From positions 186,001 through 250,000 of the forward strand of contig NZ_BLAE01000007.1 in NCBI RefSeq assembly GCF_009687865.1: DNA of 64,000 nt. The letters run 5' to 3'. The notes under the pieces were generated by a model. The model saw only the letters and a list, made by a program, of their open reading frames with translations, had not been told where the DNA came from and did no database searches. Made by a program: the position numbers and the translations under genes. This DNA is from Acrocarpospora macrocephala (GTDB lineage: Bacteria > Actinomycetota > Actinomycetes > Streptosporangiales > Streptosporangiaceae). Below, in pieces: positions 59,082-64,000 of the stretch; position 1 is the stretch's first letter; every line of letters begins with the position of its first letter.

Positions 59082-60073
59082 GCAGATCTCCGTCGGACGC
59101 CAAACGCCGTCTCGGGCAGCCCACCTTGGCGATGCTGCCCCGCATCGCCGACTCGCTGTCGTTCCTGTACATGGAGACGGTTCGCATCGTCCAGGACGAC
59201 ACCGGCGTGTGCGCTCAGGTCGACTCCCCGCGCGGCGTCGAGCGGGTCTACCTGCCGACCGCGTCGCTGTCATGCGTGCTGCTCGGCCCCGGCACTTCCA
59301 TCACCCAGCCCGCGCTGGCCACCTTCGCCCGCCACGGCACCACCCTGGTCTGCGTCGGCGCGGGCGGCGTCCGGTCCTACGCCGGGATCCTGCCCGCACA
59401 ACTCACCACCGACTGGCTGGAACACCAAGCCCGCGCCTGGGCCGACGAAGATGAACGGCTCCGGGTGGCGGTGCGGATGTACGAGCACCGCTTCGGGTCG
59501 GCCTCGGTTCCCGCCGGCACCTCACTCGCCCAGTTACGCGGGCTGGAAGGGCAGCGGATGAAGGCGCTGTACCGGCTACTGGCCACCAAGCATGGCATCG
59601 CCCGGTTCCGGCGCAATTACGACCCTGTCGCCTGGGACGATCAAGACCCGGTTAACCTGGCGCTGTCCGCGGCCAACGCCGCCCTGTACGGAGTCGTGCA
59701 CGCCGCCATCTGCGCGCTGGGCTGTTCACCCGCCCTGGGTTTCATCCATGCCGGAACCCAAACCTCCTTCGTCTACGACATCGCCGACCTGTACAAGGCG
59801 AAGGTCACCATCCCTCTGGCCTTCTCCCTGGCCGGTTCGATCCATCCCGAACGCGAGGCCCGTGTCGGGCTCCGGGAGGAGTTCCGACTGATCAAACTCA
59901 TGCCTGCGATCGTCTCAGACATACAGAAGGTCATCGCCCCCGCCGCTGCAGCACAATCACCTACCGCGCAGACCGCCGACATCGTCCACCTGTGGGATCC
60001 CGACCTGGGCTCCCTGCCCGCCGGAGTCAACTACGGCGATGAAGCCGTCGGAGGAGCCGACATCCCGTGGTAG
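59078..60073 (+). CDS. cas1: CRISPR integrase Cas1 (type I-E)
   Basis: A 331-residue integrase that inserts new spacers with Cas2. The metal-binding residues are visible: E157 (LRGLEGQRMKALY), H224 (LGFIHAGTQTSFVYD) and D237 (YDIADLYK). The GTG at 59078 overlaps the cas6e stop (GTGA). The open frame upstream lies within cas6e and is not used. Confidence 0.97.
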   Translation: MSRSPSDAKRRLGQPTLAMLPRIADSLSFLYMETVRIVQDDTGVCAQVDSPRGVERVYLPTASLSCVLLGPGTSITQPALATFARHGTTLVCVGAGGVRSYAGILPAQLTTDWLEHQARAWADEDERLRVAVRMYEHRFGSASVPAGTSLAQLRGLEGQRMKALYRLLATKHGIARFRRNYDPVAWDDQDPVNLALSAANAALYGVVHAAICALGCSPALGFIHAGTQTSFVYDIADLYKAKVTIPLAFSLAGSIHPEREARVGLREEFRLIKLMPAIVSDIQKVIAPAAAAQSPTAQTADIVHLWDPDLGSLPAGVNYGDEAVGGADIPW

Positions 60074-60152
60074 CCCCCGCCCAGCCAGGCCAGGCAGCTC
60101 CCATCGCCTGCTCCGCGACGGCAAAGAGCGGAGCCCGCCAAGGAGCCCCGCC

Positions 60153-60455
60153 GTGGCTTCGATGATCGTCATCTCGACCACCGCCGTACCCGACCACGTC
60201 CGCGGCGCCCTTAGCCGCTGGCTCATCGAACCCGCCCCCGGCCTGTACGTCGGCACCGTCTCCGCCCGCGTCCGAGATCAGCTCTGGGCCGCCGTCGCGG
60301 GCTGCGTCGCCGACGGCGCGGCCACCTGCGTCCACCCGGCCGACAACGAACAAGGTTTCACCATCCGCACCGCCGGGCAGCGCCGCCGCCAGATCAGCGA
60401 TTTCGACGGCCTCCAACTGGTGCGCTTCCTCCCCGAACCTCCACCCGAGCCATGA
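60153..60455 (+). CDS. cas2: Cas2 (type I-E)
   Basis: A 100-residue Cas2e dimer subunit of the adaptation complex. The GTG at 60153, eight bases after AAGGAG, gives MASMIVISTTAVPDHVRGAL, the normal Cas2e beginning. RWLIEPAPGLYVGTVSARVR follows, and FTIRTAGQRRRQISDFDGLQ ends the ferredoxin-like fold. An ATG three codons later is less likely. It lies 79 bases after cas1, the only real gap among the Cascade and adaptation genes. Confidence 0.95.
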   Translation: MASMIVISTTAVPDHVRGALSRWLIEPAPGLYVGTVSARVRDQLWAAVAGCVADGAATCVHPADNEQGFTIRTAGQRRRQISDFDGLQLVRFLPEPPPEP

Positions 60456-60559
60456 CATCCCGTGCCCTGCCGACCAGGGCCAGCACCTCTTGTGAATCAC
60501 CGACAAACCCCGACAGTCCTATCCGCGCAGGTCAACCGAATTCCCCCAGCTCAGCAAGT
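60456..60559 (+). other. Leader of array 2
   Basis: 104 bases between cas2 and the first repeat of array 2. This is the leader side because degenerate repeats are all at the other end. It includes the segment TTGTGAATCACCGACAAACC. No clear promoter is evident. Confidence 0.65.
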
Positions 60560-62654
60560 CCGTTCCCCACGCCCGTGGGGGTGAGTCGCACTGGAGAACG
60601 AACTCGCCGGCGCATCCGTCCCGTTCCCCACGCCCGTGGGGGTGAGTCGGACCCGCGGATCTGCCCAGACGAGGCGACCGCCCGTTCCCCACGCCCGTGG
60701 GGGTGAGTCGGCGTCCATGCGGTCCCGCTGTTCGTCGGTCAACCGTTCCCCACGCCCGTGGGGGTGAGTCGGGCAACGCCCGCGCCTGGTACCGCCGCGC
60801 CGGCCGTTCCCCACGCCCGTGGGGGTGAGTCGTGGCCCGCGGCATCGAATCCGGCCCGGTCTCGCCGTTCCCCACGCCCGTGGGGGTGAGTCGTGGTACC
60901 TGCGCGTCGTGAAGCGGGCGAAGGGCCGTTCCCCACGCCCGTGGGGGTGAGTCGTCGAGCGCCTCATAGGAGCCGACCGTGAACCCCCGTTCCCCACGCC
61001 CGTGGGGGTGAGTCGCCCTAGCAACTTGCTAGACGGTTGGTACGACGCCGTTCCCCACGCCCGTGGGGGTGAGTCGTTCAGCGACCGTAAGAAGAGCGGC
61101 GCAAACGACCGTTCCCCACGCCCGTGGGGGTGAGTCGCTGCTCACAGACGGGGAGTGGTCTGTGAACTCCCGTTCCCCACGCCCGTGGGGGTGAGTCGTA
61201 TTTACATCGGCCGACGTCAGCATTTCAGTGCCGTTCCCCACGCCCGTGGGGGTGAGTCGCCGCCATCGCCCGTGTCCGCCGCCTGTGCGAGCCGTTCCCC
61301 ACGCCCGTGGGGGTGAGTCGCACGCCTTCGCGAGCTGGCCGCGCGCGATGGTCCGTTCCCCACGCCCGTGGGGGTGAGTCGGACCTCTTCATCAAGGGCG
61401 GCCGGTCCGGTCGCCGTTCCCCACGCCCGTGGGGGTGAGTCGATTCGGCCGGCCCGCGATGACGTCACTCCCGCCCGTTCCCCACGCCCGTGGGGGTGAG
61501 TCGTCGTTGGCGTCGACCGGGGTGTTGCCGTGTCCCGTTCCCCACGCCCGTGGGGGTGAGTCGTCATCAGCGTCCTCGATCACGCCCGCCTGGAGCCGTT
61601 CCCCACGCCCGTGGGGGTGAGTCGGCCCACGCCCACACCGTGTCCGGGGCGAGCACCCGTTCCCCACGCCCGTGGGGGTGAGTCGAACGTGGTGGAGACG
61701 ATCCACCGCGCCAACGACCGTTCCCCACGCCCGTGGGGGTGAGTCGGTGCCGGCCATGATGTGGAGGACGACGCCGCGCCGTTCCCCACGCCCGTGGGGG
61801 TGAGTCGTCGTCAAAAGCCTGCCGAAATCCGGGGACGCCCCGTTCCCCACGCCCGTGGGGGTGAGTCGCGGGTCCACTTCATCAGCGAGCTGATGGTCTT
61901 CCGTTCCCCACGCCCGTGGGGGTGAGTCGTCGAGCGCCTCATAGGTGTCCACCGCGAAACCCCGTTCCCCACGCCCGTGGGGGTGAGTCGGTACCTGGAG
62001 CGGATGCAATGAGCCTGGACCTCCGTTCCCCACGCCCGTGGGGGTGAGTCGCGGACATGGATCTAGCCGCATAACGCAGAAAACCGTTCCCCACGCCCGT
62101 GGGGGTGAGTCGAGGGCGCGGACTCCTGGGTGGACGTCAAGGGCCCGTTCCCCACGCCCGTGGGGGTGAGTCGTTCATGAAGATGATGGCGCCCTTCTTC
62201 GGGTCCCGTTCCCCACGTCCGTGGGGGTGAGTCGGAATTGGGGGGCACCCCCGCCCTGCGGTTCAGCCGTTCCCCACGCCCGTGGGGGTGAGTCGTGGGC
62301 CCAGTCCAATCTGGACGACGCGTGGAACCGTTCCCCACGCCCGTGGGGGTGAGTCGTTGTCCACGTACAGGTGGGTCAGCGTGGGTGGCCGTTCCCCACG
62401 CCCGTGGGGGTGAGTCGCCCGCCGTGGCCGCCGCTCAGACCTATTTCGCCCGTTCCCACGCCCGTGGGGGTGAGTCGGCTCGCGAGGCGGCTCGCATGGT
62501 CCTGCCTCTCCGTTCCCCACGCCTGTGGGGGTGAGTCGGAGTACACGGGGCGCGGGTTGAAGGACATCCGCCGTTCCCCACGACCGTGGGGGTGAGCTGG
62601 CTCAGCAGGCGTTCGGAGTCACAGAACAACCATCCTCCCCGTGGGGGTGAGCCG
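60560..62654 (+). CRISPR. CRISPR array 2, type I-E (34 repeats plus a truncated one)
   Basis: Thirty-four 29-base repeats at a 61-base pitch, plus a 23-base degenerate repeat at 62632-62654. The repeat starts CCGTT, shares the stem CCCCACGCCCGTGGGG with array 1 and ends GTGAGTCG. It differs from the array 1 repeat at four positions. One spacer (61504-61534) is 31 bases; the others are 32. Repeats decay toward the right end: one-base deletion at 62450-62477, substitutions at 62510 and 62571, then the truncated copy. Spacers 60955-60986 and 61930-61961 match at 27 of 32 bases. Confidence 0.98.
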
Positions 62655-63174
62655 CGCTGTGACACGAGCTCATGAATGGTCGGCGATCCGCACGTAAAGC
62701 GGGTCTTCATCCTCCTGGCTCAGGTCGCGCGGCGGGCGTCCTGTCCCGGACCTCTGCCAGTTTCCTTCACCCAGTCCCGCTCGCCCGGTAGGGCTTTGTC
62801 TTTACCGGTCATCATCTATTCCCGCCCCAGCGGGACCTGTTTGGTTGAGGCGCGACACCATTGACTTCCATTGACGTCCGCTGGGCGGGTCGTTCAACGG
62901 CCGCGACGGTAGGTGAACGTGACGTCGATCTCCCGCGAGGGGTGGTCAGGCCTCCTGTCAGCCGGGCAAAGCCGCCAGCTCGGGCATACAGGAGGCCCTT
63001 CCACGTCTAAGGGCCGCAGGTGAGGCATGACACCATCGAAGCGTGCGTCAGCGGCGGGAACCGGGCGAGAGTGGCTGCATCGATCGCGATCCGCGGCCAG
63101 ATCGACGGCGCCTTTCACCGGATGGCGATACAAGGGAAGAATCTTCATGGTCGGATTCGTCTGAGCGGGATCAT
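62655..63174. other. Region between array 2 and the TPR gene
   Basis: 520 bases with no intact gene. It holds the remnant at 62894-62938 described separately. A 127-codon open frame (62894-63277) overlaps the TPR gene and has no ribosome site or family signature. Confidence 0.4.
62894..62938 (-). pseudogene. Duplicated 3'-end scrap of the TPR gene
   Basis: The minus strand encodes SREIDVTFTYRRGR plus stop, which mirrors the end of the TPR protein, RREIQVTLTYLQGH plus stop. The flanking bases also match (GTTCAACGGCC here against ATTCAATGGCC at 63172-63182). It is too short to be a gene and looks like the leftover of a duplication or a deleted second copy. Confidence 0.5.
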
Positions 63175-64000
63175 TCAATGGCCTTGTAGGTAGGTGAGTG
63201 TGACTTGGATCTCCCGCCGCAGTTTCGTCGCCGGGGGATCGGTGAAAGCGGCAAGCGCGGTCAGCGCGTGCTGCCACTGCGTGCGCGCCTGCGGGAGGCG
63301 TTGCAGCGAGGCCAGGGCCTTGCCCATGCCGACCAGACTGAGCCCCTGATGCCAGCGGTCGCCCAGATCGCGGTGGACGGCTTCGGCGGCGCGGTGCAGG
63401 GTGACCGCCTCCTCCGCGCGGCCCTGCTCCCGGTGGGTTTCCGCAGCTGCGGCCAGAGCCACGGCTTCCCCGCTGCGATCGCCGAACTCGCAGTGAAGGT
63501 CAGCGGCACGCCGATATGCCTCCAGCGCCTCGGCGCTCTGCCCTGCCGCGCGCTGCACATGGCCGAACTCCAGAAGCCAGGAACCCCGCCACATCCGGTT
63601 GCCAGCGGTAGCGGCGATGACCACGGCAGCATCGATACAGGCTCGGGCGCTGATCAGGTCCCCTTGTGCCCGCTGAGCGCGGGCCCGCAGGACCAGCGCG
63701 TGGCCTTGGCAGGAACGGTCATGGAAATGATCGAAGACCTCCACGATCTCGCCGAGGATGTGCGCCGCTTCCGCCGCCCGGTCCAACTCGATCAGCGCTT
63801 CGGCTTCGTTGGCGCCGGACACCGCCAGCCAGTGGGCCGTGTCGTCGAGTTCGGCGAAGATGAGGGAGCTGTCCTCAAAGTGCGTACGGGCCTCTCGCAG
63901 GCGGCGTTGGCGGAGGCGGAGCAGGCCGAGTGCGTTCAGGGAACGCGCCTGGCCGTAACGGTCGCCCAGGCGGCGGCGGATCTCCAGCGCATGACGGTGG
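63175..64000 (-). CDS. TPR-repeat protein, 5'-truncated by window edge
   Basis: At least 275 residues remain, open through base 64000. The sequence is a run of tetratricopeptide repeats, for example RRLGDRYGQARSLNALGLLR, GRAEEAVTLHRAAEAVHRDL and QGLSLVGMGKALASLQRLPQ. Such C-terminal TPR arrays often belong to SARP/AfsR-like or NB-ARC (STAND) regulators, but the N-terminal part is outside the window and the type cannot be decided. The stop lies 235 bases from a duplicated scrap of its own 3' end. Confidence 0.8.
   Translation of the reverse strand, partial: HRHALEIRRRLGDRYGQARSLNALGLLRLRQRRLREARTHFEDSSLIFAELDDTAHWLAVSGANEAEALIELDRAAEAAHILGEIVEVFDHFHDRSCQGHALVLRARAQRAQGDLISARACIDAAVVIAATAGNRMWRGSWLLEFGHVQRAAGQSAEALEAYRRAADLHCEFGDRSGEAVALAAAAETHREQGRAEEAVTLHRAAEAVHRDLGDRWHQGLSLVGMGKALASLQRLPQARTQWQHALTALAAFTDPPATKLRREIQVTLTYLQGH

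Noticed and set aside
60551-62710. Several open frames through array 2 with HARGGES or SPPRAWGT repeats
   Set aside because: Also CRISPR repeat translations. They follow the repeat pitch and have no ribosome site.
62894-63277. A 127-codon open frame beside the TPR gene
   Set aside because: It overlaps the TPR gene, lacks a ribosome site and only its last 14 codons resemble a protein, so it is treated as a remnant.

Overview
The window is very GC-rich, tightly packed actinobacterial chromosome with many GTG starts and 4-base ATGA/GTGA gene overlaps. An F420-dependent LLM oxidoreductase, an F420-reductase-like protein, MSMEG_05xx-type nitrogen-starvation genes and a type I-E CRISPR locus all fit a Streptosporangiales-like soil actinomycete (Nonomuraea, Streptosporangium or Actinomadura relatives). 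The genus is an inference. No rRNA, tRNA, insertion sequence or integrase was seen.

Layout. 1-461: 3'-truncated small membrane protein. 620-8536 (minus): sugar operon running substrate-binding lipoprotein, two ABC permeases, membrane protein, LacI regulator, FGGY kinase, fucose-isomerase-like enzyme. A second LacI gene and a divergent GH116 glycosidase follow, with LacI-type palindromes at 8588 and 9744. 12345-20370: methyltransferase; a PD-(D/E)XK nuclease-VWA protein divergent from a membrane-anchored SRPBCC/alpha-beta-hydrolase fusion; a divergent pair of secreted triple-repeat paralogues; and a LuxR-type regulator broken by one in-frame TGA. A 16-bp motif occurs in front of the methyltransferase, between the secreted pair and in front of the regulator. 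20803-25397: Tat-exported TIM-barrel protein, a HEIGH metallopeptidase with a small acidic partner, an SDR/TetR divergent pair, and an F420-reductase-like protein.

25526-33928 (minus): a translationally coupled nitrogen-scavenging operon with a GntR regulator, a BMP-type ABC importer, a degenerate cysteine-hydrolase paralogue, a biuret-hydrolase-like enzyme and allophanate hydrolase. The likely route is import of biuret or a related ureide, then hydrolysis to ammonia and CO2. 34077-37319: secreted tandem amidase. 37642-40013: Gfo/Idh oxidoreductase and an SDR/HxlR divergent pair.

39984-48098 (minus): a nine-gene Nit1-type (MSMEG_0565 to MSMEG_0572-like) nitrogen-starvation cluster with radical SAM, GNAT-AIR-synthase fusion, flavoprotein, amidohydrolase, two nitrilase-superfamily proteins (one lacking catalytic residues) and a glycosyltransferase. 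An LLM oxidoreductase lies upstream.

49254-62654: complete type I-E CRISPR-Cas locus (cas3, cas8e, cas11, cas7, cas5, cas6e, cas1, cas2) bracketed by two arrays of 23 and about 35 repeats. The arrays point outward, so both leaders face the cas genes. A 609-bp gap between cas3 and cas8e holds one orphan repeat on the minus strand, a strong hairpin and short direct repeats. This layout resembles a CreTA-type RNA toxin-antitoxin guarding Cascade and is the most interesting candidate here. The window ends in a TPR protein that runs off the edge, with a duplicated scrap of its 3' end beside the array.
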